This document shows, in pieces, positions 9,957-18,637 of a DNA stretch of 64,000 nucleotides. The position numbers and the translations under genes are program-made. How positions within the stretch are numbered: the first letter of the stretch is position 1; every line of letters starts with the position of its first letter. Location: positions 166,175-230,174 of the forward strand of contig NZ_BMGG01000006.1 of the NCBI RefSeq assembly GCF_014640075.1. The letters run 5' to 3'. The stretch comes from Chelatococcus reniformis (lineage in GTDB: Bacteria; Pseudomonadota; Alphaproteobacteria; Rhizobiales; Beijerinckiaceae). The notes under the pieces were generated by a model. That model worked only from the letters and a program-made list of their open reading frames with translations. It was not told the origin of the DNA and made no database searches.

Positions 9957-11315
9957 ATGGCGACATCATTCTTCAACGAAATGCTCGCGACACTCTCCGA
10001 GCGGGGCCGCTCGCTGCTCGGGCGCCCGCGCGCCAGCGTGCGCGGGGGCGATCTCGTCGAACTCGGCCAACATCTGCTGTCGCGGCGCGGTGAAGCCTCC
10101 GGCGTGGCGATCGCCAGCGCCCTCGTCCAGCATTTCAACTCGGCCAAGCTGTCGGCGCGGCTATCATTCCTGACGGCGCTCGCGGACCGATTCGGACCGG
10201 ACATGGAGCGTGTCGACCGGGCCTTGAAGAGCGTCAAGACCGACCCGAGCCCCGCTGCCGTTCAGGAGCTGCACGGCGCCACCGAAGCCCGCCGTCAGGA
10301 GCTGATGCGCCGCCTCAACCTGGCGCCCGGCGGCACCGCGGCGCTCATTCGCATGCGTGAGGAGTTGCTCGACCATCTGCCGGCGCGGCCGGACCTCAAG
10401 GCGGTCGACCAGGACTTCGTGCAGCTCTTCTCCTCCTGGTTCAATCGGGGGTTCCTCGTGTTGCGCCATATCGACTGGACCACCCCGGCCAACATCCTCG
10501 AGAAGATCATCAAGTACGAAGCCGTGCATGAGATCCGCGACTGGGACGACCTGCGCAACCGGCTCGAGCCGCCGGACCGTCGCTGCTTCGGCTTCTTCCA
10601 TCCGCAACTGGTGGACGAGCCGCTGATCTTCGTCGAAGTGGCCCTCACCACGCAGATTCCGGACGCCATCGCCCCCCTCCTCGACCTCGGCCGCACGCCG
10701 ATCCCGGCAGACGAAGCGACCACGGCGGTGTTCTATTCCATTTCCAACACGCAGCGCGGCCTGGGCGGCGTCTCCTTCGGCAACTTCCTGATCAAGCAGG
10801 TGGTCGAGGACCTGAAGCGCGAGCTGCCGAACCTCAAGACATTCGTGACGCTCTCGCCCGTGCCGGGCTTTGCCGGCTGGCTCAACCGCGAGCGCAAGGC
10901 GGAGGGCTCGGTCTGCCTCGACGACGCCTCCAGGGCGGCGCTGGAAGTCCTCGATGGCGAGGGGTGGCAGGCGGAACCGGCGCGCGCCGAAGCGGTGAAA
11001 AAGGCCATGCAGCAGGCCGCCGCCTACTATTTCCTGCGCGCCAAGACCTCGAGCGGCCGCCCGGTCGATCCGGTCGCCCGCTTCCACCTAGGCAACGGCG
11101 CGCGGCTTGAAAGCATCAACTTTCTGGGCGACACCTCGGCCAAGGGCATGAAGCAGGCTTACGGATTCATGGTGAACTATCTCTACGCGCTCGACGAAAT
11201 CGAGAAGAACCACGAGGCCTTTGCCGAAAAGAGCGAGGTGGCGGCCTCCAACGCGGTGCGCAAGCAATTGCGCAGCAACCTGCCCGCCGCGCGCGAACTC
11301 GTGCCCGCCAAATGA
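9957..11315 (+). CDS. matA: malonyl-CoA decarboxylase
   Basis: Converts malonyl-CoA to acetyl-CoA and CO2. The 452-residue protein has the two-part MCD structure: an all-helical N-terminal domain (about 1-150) and a GNAT-fold catalytic domain with the conserved HPQLVDEPLIFVEVALT and SPVPGFAGWL segments, and a histidine in VARFHLGNGARL. ACGGAG lies 5 bases before the ATG at 9957; a frame open from 9846 adds 37 unlikely residues. Its stop codon overlaps the start of the synthetase gene (ATGA), so both are made together. With the synthetase it turns free malonate into acetyl-CoA, as in rhizobial mat operons. Confidence 0.93.
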   Translation: MATSFFNEMLATLSERGRSLLGRPRASVRGGDLVELGQHLLSRRGEASGVAIASALVQHFNSAKLSARLSFLTALADRFGPDMERVDRALKSVKTDPSPAAVQELHGATEARRQELMRRLNLAPGGTAALIRMREELLDHLPARPDLKAVDQDFVQLFSSWFNRGFLVLRHIDWTTPANILEKIIKYEAVHEIRDWDDLRNRLEPPDRRCFGFFHPQLVDEPLIFVEVALTTQIPDAIAPLLDLGRTPIPADEATTAVFYSISNTQRGLGGVSFGNFLIKQVVEDLKRELPNLKTFVTLSPVPGFAGWLNRERKAEGSVCLDDASRAALEVLDGEGWQAEPARAEAVKKAMQQAAAYYFLRAKTSSGRPVDPVARFHLGNGARLESINFLGDTSAKGMKQAYGFMVNYLYALDEIEKNHEAFAEKSEVAASNAVRKQLRSNLPAARELVPAK

Positions 11316-12820
11316 GCCGGAACCTGTACGACCGGCTGATGACCGGTGCCGATCCGTCCCGCCGCGCCATCGAAACGGCGGACGGCCAGGTCTTCGGCTA
11401 CGGCGACCTCGCCCGCCTGTCCGCGCGCCTCGCCCATGTGCTCACGGCCCGCGGCGTCACCGTCGGCGACCGCGTGGCGGTGCAGGTGGAGAAATCGATC
11501 CCCGCGCTGGTGCTCTACCTCGCATGTGTGCGCGCCGGCGCGATCTACCTGCCCCTCAACACGGCCTACACCCTGGCCGAGCTCGGCTATTTCATCGGTG
11601 ACGCGGAGCCCAAGCTCGTCGTCTGCGACCCGGCCAAGCACAGCGCCATGGCGGAGATCGCCCAGACAGTCGGGGCCGGCGTCGAGACGCTCGATGCCCG
11701 TGGCAGCGGCTCCCTGATGGAGGCTGCGACCGGCGCGGCCGAGACATTTGACACGATCGAGCGCGGCGACGACGACCTCGCCGCCATCCTCTACACGTCC
11801 GGCACCACCGGCCGTTCCAAGGGGGCGATGCTGTCGCACGACAACCTGGCGTCCAACTCGCTGGCACTCAAGGATTACTGGCGCTTCGCGGCCGACGACG
11901 TCTTGATCCACGCGCTGCCGATCTACCACACGCACGGACTGTTCGTGGCCACCAACGTCACGCTCTTCGCCGGCGGCGCCATGATCTTCCTGCCCCGCTT
12001 CGATGCCGACGAGGTCATGCGGGTCATGCCGCGGGCCACCACGATGATGGGTGTGCCCACGTTCTATACGCGGCTGCTGCAGCACCCGGCGCTCGACCGG
12101 GCCGCCACCGCAAGCATGCGCCTGTTCGTGTCGGGCTCGGCGCCGCTGCTGGCGGAGACGCATCGCGCCTGGCAGGAGCGCACCGGCCACGCCATCCTCG
12201 AACGCTACGGCATGACTGAGACCAACATGAACACATCCAACCCCTACGACGGGAAACGGATCGCCGGAACGGTCGGCTTCCCGTTGCCGGGCGTCTCCCT
12301 GCGCGTCGTCGAGCCCGACAGCGGCCAGGAACTGCCCCGGCGCGAGATCGGCGTGATCGAGGTCAAGGGCCCTAACGTATTCAAGGGCTATTGGCGCATG
12401 CCGGAGAAAACGGCGGCTGAGTTCCGCAACGACGGCTTCTTCATCACGGGCGACCTCGGCGTGATCGACGCCGACGGCTACGTCAGCATCGTCGGCCGCG
12501 GCAAGGACCTGATCATCAGCGGCGGCTTCAACGTCTATCCCAAGGAGATCGAGGGTGAGATCGACGCCATCGCGGGCGTCGTCGAAAGCGCCGTCATCGG
12601 CGTGCCGCACCCCGACTTCGGCGAAGGCGTCGTCGCCGTAGTGGTCGCCAGCGATCCGGCCCTCGACGAAGCTGCCGTGCTGGCCGCCATCGGTGATCGG
12701 CTGGCCAAGTTCAAGTTGCCCAAGCGAGTCCTGTTCGTCCGCGACCTGCCGCGCAACACCATGGGCAAGGTGCAGAAGAACCTGCTGCGCGACGCGCACA
12801 AGGCGCTGCTCGCCGGATGA
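11312..12820 (+). CDS. matB: malonyl-CoA synthetase (AMP-forming acid--CoA ligase)
   Basis: Activates malonate to malonyl-CoA with ATP and CoA. The 502-residue protein has the adenylating-enzyme motifs in order: YTSGTTGRSKGAMLSHDNL (P-loop, about 155-173), the A5-type ERYGMTETNM, GDLGVIDADGY, and the C-terminal lysine in RNTMGKVQKN. The short length and the MTETNMNTSNPYDG sequence after the A5 motif fit malonyl-CoA synthetases rather than long-chain fatty acid ligases. It overlaps the decarboxylase by four bases (ATGA). No malonate carrier (matC) or GntR regulator (matR) is adjacent, so uptake must be encoded elsewhere, or the pair serves internal malonate detoxification. Confidence 0.9.
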   Translation: MSRNLYDRLMTGADPSRRAIETADGQVFGYGDLARLSARLAHVLTARGVTVGDRVAVQVEKSIPALVLYLACVRAGAIYLPLNTAYTLAELGYFIGDAEPKLVVCDPAKHSAMAEIAQTVGAGVETLDARGSGSLMEAATGAAETFDTIERGDDDLAAILYTSGTTGRSKGAMLSHDNLASNSLALKDYWRFAADDVLIHALPIYHTHGLFVATNVTLFAGGAMIFLPRFDADEVMRVMPRATTMMGVPTFYTRLLQHPALDRAATASMRLFVSGSAPLLAETHRAWQERTGHAILERYGMTETNMNTSNPYDGKRIAGTVGFPLPGVSLRVVEPDSGQELPRREIGVIEVKGPNVFKGYWRMPEKTAAEFRNDGFFITGDLGVIDADGYVSIVGRGKDLIISGGFNVYPKEIEGEIDAIAGVVESAVIGVPHPDFGEGVVAVVVASDPALDEAAVLAAIGDRLAKFKLPKRVLFVRDLPRNTMGKVQKNLLRDAHKALLAG

Positions 12821-12872
12821 CCGGCGCCAGGATGCGCTCCCGCAACCCGACCTGAACCGGGGGCACGACCCG

Positions 12873-13223
12873 TCAGGACTGTTTGGCGATGATCCTGTCC
12901 TTGATGTCGTCGTAGACGTTCTGAGGGATGATCTTGCGGCGTACCAGGTCGTCCTTGCCCTTGTAGGGCCGCCCCTTGATGATCGCCTCCGAGCGCGCTT
13001 CGCCGATGCCCTTGAGCTTGCCCAGATCGTCCTTGGACGCCGAGTTGATATCGAGGAGGGCTCCGGCTGCGGCCGGCGTCGTCGGTGCCGCAGCGGGCTT
13101 GGCCGGCGCCGCGGTGGCGGCCGCGGGCTTGCCGGGAGCCGGCGTCGTCTGAGGTGACTGCGCGAGCGCGGCCGTACCGAACAGGGCGATGGCGGCGATG
13201 CCTGCCCACAGCGATTTACGCAT
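12873..13223 (-). CDS. secreted helix-hairpin-helix (ComEA-like) protein
   Basis: A 116-residue protein with a signal peptide (MRKSLWAGIAAIALFGTAALA, cleavage expected after ALA), an Ala/Pro-rich linker of about 35 residues, and a single C-terminal helix-hairpin-helix module (LLDINSASKDDLGKLKGIGE, about 58-100) as in ComEA. Such modules bind the DNA backbone without sequence preference. GGAGAC lies 6 bases before the ATG. Many Rhizobiales carry such a protein outside any competence cluster, and no comEC or other uptake gene is near, so a role in DNA uptake is not shown. Confidence 0.8.
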   Translation of the reverse strand: MRKSLWAGIAAIALFGTAALAQSPQTTPAPGKPAAATAAPAKPAAAPTTPAAAGALLDINSASKDDLGKLKGIGEARSEAIIKGRPYKGKDDLVRRKIIPQNVYDDIKDRIIAKQS

Positions 13224-13359
13224 GACCTGTCTCCGTGGCCGATGGCCTTGCGGCTTGAATCCTGCAAAGCGATGGCAACCGACTAATGTCTGGACGGTAG
13301 CCGGTCGGAACGAGCAGGGAAACCGCAAAGCATGAGACCATGGAGCCCGATCCTTTCGG

Positions 13360-13435
13360 AGCTGATCGTTCGATCGGCTAGAAGGTGCTCCAACCCTTTG
13401 AATCGGAGGGCTTCGCGCGGACGGTTTCGCCCGAA
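13360..13435. repeat. intergenic double hairpin repeat upstream of cysG
   Basis: The first hairpin pairs AGCTGATCG with CGATCGGCT (13360-13379, one mismatch). It is followed by AGAAGGTGCTCCAACCCTTT and GAATC, and a weaker second dyad (GGGC to GCCC, TTCG to CGAA, 13408-13435). The GTGCTCCAA...CTTTGAATC spacer recurs in the element at 63211-63310. Confidence 0.55.
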
Positions 13436-13473
13436 CGCAAGACCCCGGCCGCTGTTGTAAAGTTCGCACCACG

Positions 13474-14946
13474 ATGAGCGCATCGACACCTTCATCCCGC
13501 AAGCCGGAAGACCGACCCCGCGAACGGCTGGAACCGCTGGCGACGCTGCCGGCATTCTTCAAGCTGCGCGGGCGCACCGTGCTTCTGGCCGGCGCCGGCG
13601 CCGGCACGGCCTGGAAGGCGGAACTCCTGTCCGCCGCCGGCGCGACGACGCATCTCTATGCCGCCTTCCCCAGCCCCGAGTTGCGAGATGTCGTCGCCCG
13701 CCCGGCCGACGGGCCCATCCTCCTGCACGAGCGCCCCTGGCGGCCGGCGGACCTGCGCGGCGCTCTCCTGGCGGTCGGCGACTTCGACGAGGACGACGAG
13801 GCCCGGGCCTTTTGCGCGGCGGCGCGGGATGCCGGCGTGCCCGTCAACTGCGTCGACCGTCCCGCGCTCTGTGATTTCCAGTTCGGCTCCGTGGTCAACC
13901 GCTCGCCCCTCGTCGTCGGCATTTCGACGGACGGGGCGGCGCCGGTATTCGGGCAGGCCATCCGCGCCCGCATCGAGACCCAGTTGCCGCAGGGCTTCAA
14001 GCGCTGGGCGGAGGCCGCGCGCGCCTGGCGCCCCGCGGTGCAGGCACGGGAGCTGCCGTTCCGCGCTCGCCGCCTGTTCTGGGAACGCTTTACCGCCCGC
14101 GCCCTGGCCAACCCGACCCTCGAGCCCAGCGATGGCGAGCGGCAGAGCCTGTTCGCCGGGCTCGAACCGAGCGGCGATGCCGGTCCGAGCGGCCGGTCCG
14201 GCTCGGTCGCCCTGATCGGCGCCGGGCCGGGCGATCCGGAACTGCTGACGCTCAAGGCCGTACGCTATCTCCAATCGGCGGACGTCGTGCTCTTCGACGA
14301 CCTCATCCAACGTGGCGTCCTGGACTTCGCGCGGCGCGAGGCACGGCTGGTGCACGTGGGCAAGCGCGGCCACAAGCCGTCGTGCACGCAGGAGGATATC
14401 AACGGCATGCTCGTCGCGCTGGCGGGCGAGGGGCTGCGGGTGGTGCGGCTCAAGGGCGGCGATCCCATGATCTTCGGCCGCGCCGGCGAGGAGATCGCCG
14501 CGCTCGGCGCCGCCGGCATTCCCGTCGAGGTCATTCCCGGCGTGACCGCCGCGAGCGGCGCCGCAGCGAGCCTCCAGGTCTCGCTGACCCATCGCGATGC
14601 GGCCCGGCGGGTCCAGTTCGTGACCAGTCACGCGCGCAACGCCCAGCTGCCGGAGGACCTCGACTGGCGGGCTCTGGCTGACCCGGCAGCGACGACGGCG
14701 GTCTACATGGGGGTGAAGACCCTGCCTGAATTCGTGGCCCGCGTGCTGGCCGCCGGCCTGTCGCCGGCGACGCCGGTCGCCGTCGTCGAGCGGGCCACAT
14801 GGCCTGACGAGCGCATCCTGCGCGGGCGCCTCGATACCATCGCGGACGTCGTCGCGGCGGCGCGGCCGCGTGGCCCGTGCCTGGTCCTGATCGGCGAGGC
14901 GATCGGCATCCAGCCCGCCGCGCTGCCGGCAGGGCACGGCAGTTAG
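13474..14946 (+). CDS. cysG: siroheme synthase (precorrin-2 dehydrogenase/ferrochelatase and uroporphyrinogen-III methyltransferase)
   Basis: Makes siroheme from uroporphyrinogen III, the cofactor of sulfite and nitrite reductases. The 490-residue fusion has an N-terminal NAD-dependent dehydrogenase/chelatase domain (about 25-235; GRTVLLAGAGAGTAWKAELL) and a C-terminal SAM-dependent methyltransferase domain (about 245-485) with VALIGAGPGDPELLTLKA, RLKGGDPMIFGRAGEE and VIPGVTAASGAAA. All are textbook CysG motifs. Sulfite reductase genes often follow, but here a convergent sugar kinase does, so the gene appears monocistronic. A 15-bp dyad overlaps its stop codon. Confidence 0.95.
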   Translation: MSASTPSSRKPEDRPRERLEPLATLPAFFKLRGRTVLLAGAGAGTAWKAELLSAAGATTHLYAAFPSPELRDVVARPADGPILLHERPWRPADLRGALLAVGDFDEDDEARAFCAAARDAGVPVNCVDRPALCDFQFGSVVNRSPLVVGISTDGAAPVFGQAIRARIETQLPQGFKRWAEAARAWRPAVQARELPFRARRLFWERFTARALANPTLEPSDGERQSLFAGLEPSGDAGPSGRSGSVALIGAGPGDPELLTLKAVRYLQSADVVLFDDLIQRGVLDFARREARLVHVGKRGHKPSCTQEDINGMLVALAGEGLRVVRLKGGDPMIFGRAGEEIAALGAAGIPVEVIPGVTAASGAAASLQVSLTHRDAARRVQFVTSHARNAQLPEDLDWRALADPAATTAVYMGVKTLPEFVARVLAAGLSPATPVAVVERATWPDERILRGRLDTIADVVAAARPRGPCLVLIGEAIGIQPAALPAGHGS

Positions 14947-14985
14947 AGCCGGATGATTTTCCTTTGAGTCATCATCCCGCTCTAA
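14943..14985. repeat. 15-bp inverted repeat at the cysG stop codon
   Basis: TTAGAGCCGGATGAT (14943-14957) pairs with ATCATCCCGCTCTAA (14971-14985) with one mismatch. The loop contains GAGTC, a GANTC site. It lies between two convergent genes, includes the cysG stop codon, and probably acts as a terminator. It resembles other intergenic hairpins with AGAGC/GCTCT arms. Confidence 0.6.
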
Positions 14986-15000
14986 GTCTTTGGCCTTACT

Positions 15001-15957
15001 CTATACCCCGGCTGCAGAAGTCAGAAAGTCCTCCAGCTGGCCGCGGCGGGGGGCGCCCTTGTGGCCTCCGAAGGTCAGGCATTTGATGGCGGACGCAGCC
15101 GATGCGAAGCGGATGGCCTGGCGCTCGCTCTGACGCTCCGCCAGGGCCAGCGCGAACGCGCCGTGCCATACGTCGCCGGCGGCGAGCGTATCGACCGCAT
15201 CGACGGAAAATGCCGGCGCATGCGCGATCTTGCCGTCCTCCAGGAAGAACACGCCGTCGGCGCCGACGGTGACGGCGAACCAGGTCCCTTCGCGCCCGCG
15301 CAGACTGGCAAGACCGGCCTGGGGGTCTGCGGTGCCGGTGAACTCGCGCAGGCCCTGCTCGCTGAAGGCCACGTGCGTCGCCAGATCGACGATCTCCGGG
15401 TGACGCGGGGCCCGGTCCCCGTCGAGCACCGCTGGCTTGCCGGCCCGGCGGGCCGCGGCGAACAGCTTGACGGCCGCGTCCTCCCAGCGAGTATCGCCCA
15501 GGACGGCGTCGATCCCCTCCGGCAGTTCGTCCGGCAGCCAGCTCGGATCGGCTGGATAGCGGTCGTCGCGGTAGCTGACCAGAAGCCGCTCGCCGCGCCG
15601 GTCCACCAGGATGGTGGACACCGGCGAGCGCGCTCCCGGAAAACCGCGCACGTAACCGCAGTCCACGTCCTCCGCGTGGAGAGCATCAAGGATTTCCACG
15701 GCGGTCGCGTCATCGCCCAGCCGGCTCGCAAGCACCGCGTGGCCGCCCAGGCGCGCGATGGCGACCGCCGCATTGGCCGCAACACCGCCGCTGGCGATCA
15801 CCAGATCGCGGGCGCGGTGCTTCTCGGCCACCGTCGGCAACTCATCGAGCGCATAGACGAAATCGAGCGTGGTGATGCCGACGCACAGAACCCCGGCCGC
15901 CGCACCTTCGCGGCCGACGGGGCGCGGCGCGAACGGACGGCCGCGTCCTGCCTTCAT
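15001..15957 (-). CDS. PfkB family carbohydrate kinase
   Basis: A 318-residue ribokinase-fold sugar or nucleoside kinase. Residues near the N-terminus (VLCVGITTLDFVYALDELP) and the GG-containing lid (ASGGVAANAAVAIARLGG) fit the family. The C-terminal signature reads VDTLAAGDVWHGAFA: the catalytic base Asp is kept, while the usual DTxGAGD reads DTLAAGD. Such a variant is seen in some alphaproteobacterial members close to ketohexokinase or sulfofructose kinase. The substrate is not predictable. The glyoxalase gene ends upstream only 4 bp from its start, so the two are probably cotranscribed. Confidence 0.85.
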   Translation of the reverse strand: MKAGRGRPFAPRPVGREGAAAGVLCVGITTLDFVYALDELPTVAEKHRARDLVIASGGVAANAAVAIARLGGHAVLASRLGDDATAVEILDALHAEDVDCGYVRGFPGARSPVSTILVDRRGERLLVSYRDDRYPADPSWLPDELPEGIDAVLGDTRWEDAAVKLFAAARRAGKPAVLDGDRAPRHPEIVDLATHVAFSEQGLREFTGTADPQAGLASLRGREGTWFAVTVGADGVFFLEDGKIAHAPAFSVDAVDTLAAGDVWHGAFALALAERQSERQAIRFASAASAIKCLTFGGHKGAPRRGQLEDFLTSAAGV

Positions 15958-15961
15958 CGAC

Positions 15962-16402
15962 CTACCAGCTGCCGGTGTTCGGCATCGACGCCCACGGCTC
16001 CGCCGACGCCTTGGGCTCGCCCTCCTGAAGCAGCTCGATGGAAATGCCGTCGGGCGAGCGGACGAATGCCATATGGCCGTCGCGCGGCGGCCGATTGATC
16101 GTCACCCCCGCCTTCATCAGGCGATCGCAGACGGCATAGATGTCATCCACCCGATAGGCGAGATGGCCGAAATTGCGGCCGCCGCCATAGGCCTCCGGAT
16201 CCCAGTTGTAGGTGAGCTCGAGCTCCGGCGAGCGCTCGTGCTCGGCGCGATCGAGATCCTTGGACGCCGCCAGGAAGATCAGGGTGAAGCGGCCCTTCTC
16301 GTTGTCGATCCGCCGGGTTTCGACGAGGCCGAGCTTGCGGCAGTAGAAATCGAGCGAGGCGTCGACGTCCGTCACCCGCACCATGGTGTGAAGATATCGC
16401 AT
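15962..16402 (-). CDS. gloA: lactoylglutathione lyase (glyoxalase I), VOC family
   Basis: Isomerises the hemithioacetal of methylglyoxal and glutathione to S-lactoylglutathione. The 146-residue protein is one two-motif VOC unit. Metal ligands fit the family: His near residue 5 (RYLHTMVRV), Glu in SPELELTYNW, His in FGHLAYRVDD and Glu in GISIELLQEG. It precedes the PfkB kinase by 4 bp on the same strand, suggesting an operon in which sugar phosphorylation and methylglyoxal removal are coupled; this link is an inference. Confidence 0.9.
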   Translation of the reverse strand: MRYLHTMVRVTDVDASLDFYCRKLGLVETRRIDNEKGRFTLIFLAASKDLDRAEHERSPELELTYNWDPEAYGGGRNFGHLAYRVDDIYAVCDRLMKAGVTINRPPRDGHMAFVRSPDGISIELLQEGEPKASAEPWASMPNTGSW

Positions 16403-16538
16403 CGTGCCGTGTCCTTCGATGATGGCCGCGTGAGCGGAGGCGGCCGGCAGCCGCCTCGCGTCCGCCCGCGCCGCAGGGCCAAATCAGCGCCACCGGTATA
16501 AGCCACGGCCGGCCGCCCGGACAAATCGCGCCCGGACG

Positions 16539-18530
16539 TCACACGCCGCGGCGCGACACGACGAATTCGAGAATCAGGGTACGCGCCATCTCTGCCGTGA
16601 CGTGCGCGGGCATCTCACCCAGATGGGACAACAGATTGCTGCGGTTCTCGTACTCGCGGGTCTGCTGATGCAGGCGTCCGCCGGTGTCCATCGTGTAAAA
16701 GAACAAGGGATCCGGATAGACGAGGTGCCGGAAGCCGGCCGCGACGACGCGCAGGAAGAAGTCCCAGTCCTCCAGGCTCTCGCGCTGCTCGACAAAGCCT
16801 CCCAGGGCGTCGAACACCGTCCGTCGCACGAGCGCGCAGGTATCTCCCAGGATGTTGTCGATCAGGCCGAGCATGATGGGGCCGCCTTGCGGCTGGTAGC
16901 GCACACGGGTCGCGTCGGCGAGCGTGGGCCGCCGCGCCATCGGATCGACGCCGAGGAACGGCGCCGCGACAACATCCGCGCCGCTGTGATCCATGGCCCG
17001 CCAGAGGCGCTCCACCATGTCCTCGAACGGAACGTTGTCGGCGTCGAAGTTCAGCAGAAGATCGTTGCGAGCCAGCGAAACGGCGGTGTTGCGGGCGACG
17101 CCGGCACCGCCGTTGGGTTGGCTGTGGAAGACGTGCCCGAAGGGCTCCAGCTCGGCCTTGAGCCGATTGAAATGCGGCCGCTCCGCTGGCGGCGTGCCGT
17201 CATCGACCACCACGAGTTGAAGCTGCGGCAAGCCCATCCGCAGGAAGCTTCCGACCACGCGCTCGATATAGCGGTCGTGGCGGTAAAAAGGCATGCAGAC
17301 CGTGATCGGCGGGAGCGCCTGCCGCAGCACCCGGCCGGCCGCCGGGCGGCCGGTCCGCGCCCGGGCGATGCGCTCATCCACGTGCGCCGACCAGGTGGCG
17401 CGGGCGGCAGCCGGGTCGTAGCTGTGACGCAACCGACCGAAGTCGATCGTACCCAGCTCCGACAGCTTGCGCTCGAGCCCCTGCGCGGTTGCCGGAAAGC
17501 AGACGCCCGGGTCTACCATCTCCGGGATGCCGCCTGCCTCCGAGGCGATGAAGCAGGCGCCGTCAACGATGGCATCGATGACCGCCCACGGACAGTTTTC
17601 GGCCGCCGACGGGATGACGACGACGCCGTTGCAGCGGCGGATGTAGTCCGCCGCCTGCGCGCGCTCCACATCTGTTTCGATGTGGAGCGCCACGGCGCCG
17701 ACGGCGGTCCTGAACGCGCTCAGATCGTCGGTGGAAGGGCCTGCCGCACCGCTGCGCGCAATCACCGAGACGGTGGAGGGCAGCCGGCCGCCCCTCTCCT
17801 TGAGCCGGCGGAGCGCGCCCCCGAGAAGCTGCAGCCCGCCCCGCGCATCGAGGCAGCCGTGGTAGATCAGGTGGCTGCGGTCGACGGTCTCGGGTCGCCC
17901 GCGCGACAATTGCCCCTCGATGGGGTACGGGCAGATCGCAACGTCGTCGGGCAGCGTGAGGCCGCGCTCACGCAACCACCGCAGCATGTGCCGGCTGGGG
18001 CTGATCAGGCCGTCGGCGCCAGCGATCTGCTGCATTTCGGCCCAGTTGAGGCCGCTCTCCTCGAGAGGGCTGTGACCGAAGGTACGCTGGGCGGCATTCT
18101 GCCACTGGTTCGGCGCATGGACCATGATGGCGATCGGTGTCCGCCCGAAGGCGACGCCCATGGCGCGGGCGCGGACCGACCAGAACCCGTTGGCGTGCCA
18201 ATCCTGGAACAGGATGTAGTCGTATGTCCGGCCCCGCAACAGATCGAGCAGACCCAGCGCGCGCTCGGTGTACCACCGCGCCCCCTGGATCGGCATGGCC
18301 GGCCGCTCCAGACCGCTCGGATTGACCAATGTGAGCGAGCGCCCGTCGCACCACGCGCCCCAACGATCCCGTTGCGATCGGCCGATCTCCGCCGCAAACA
18401 GGATCTCCACCTGATGCCCGGCATCGGCCAAGGTCCGGGCATAGTACGAACAGGCGAGATCGATATCTTCGCCCTCCGCCGTATCGGCGATGGCCGGCGA
18501 TACGATGGCGATACGGCCGCTACCGCTCAT
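16539..18530 (-). CDS. two-domain glycosyltransferase, GT4-like fused to GT2
   Basis: A 663-residue fusion. Residues about 5-400 form a GT-B (GT4-like) transferase: RIAIVSPAIADTAEGEDIDL at the start, and VVVIPSAAENCPWAVIDAIV with EAGGIPEM in the donor-binding half. Residues about 410-663 form a GT-A (GT2) transferase: ITVCMPFYRHDRYIERVVGS, VVVDDGTPP, the DxD-like NFDADN and the late acidic motif ESLEDWDFFLR. Two active sites suggest it adds two sugars in turn to a surface glycan. The ATG at 18530 is chosen; 18 upstream in-frame residues look non-coding. It follows the coiled-coil gene by 107 bp on the same strand. Confidence 0.83.
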   Translation of the reverse strand: MSGSGRIAIVSPAIADTAEGEDIDLACSYYARTLADAGHQVEILFAAEIGRSQRDRWGAWCDGRSLTLVNPSGLERPAMPIQGARWYTERALGLLDLLRGRTYDYILFQDWHANGFWSVRARAMGVAFGRTPIAIMVHAPNQWQNAAQRTFGHSPLEESGLNWAEMQQIAGADGLISPSRHMLRWLRERGLTLPDDVAICPYPIEGQLSRGRPETVDRSHLIYHGCLDARGGLQLLGGALRRLKERGGRLPSTVSVIARSGAAGPSTDDLSAFRTAVGAVALHIETDVERAQAADYIRRCNGVVVIPSAAENCPWAVIDAIVDGACFIASEAGGIPEMVDPGVCFPATAQGLERKLSELGTIDFGRLRHSYDPAAARATWSAHVDERIARARTGRPAAGRVLRQALPPITVCMPFYRHDRYIERVVGSFLRMGLPQLQLVVVDDGTPPAERPHFNRLKAELEPFGHVFHSQPNGGAGVARNTAVSLARNDLLLNFDADNVPFEDMVERLWRAMDHSGADVVAAPFLGVDPMARRPTLADATRVRYQPQGGPIMLGLIDNILGDTCALVRRTVFDALGGFVEQRESLEDWDFFLRVVAAGFRHLVYPDPLFFYTMDTGGRLHQQTREYENRSNLLSHLGEMPAHVTAEMARTLILEFVVSRRGV

Positions 18531-18637
18531 GGACACTCGCCCGCGTGGCCGCAGACGCGGGCGGACGCGGCGCGCGACGTCCACGCGCGCGGAGCATATC
18601 GGTCGAGATGGTCCTCCGAAGGCTGACTTACAGACAT

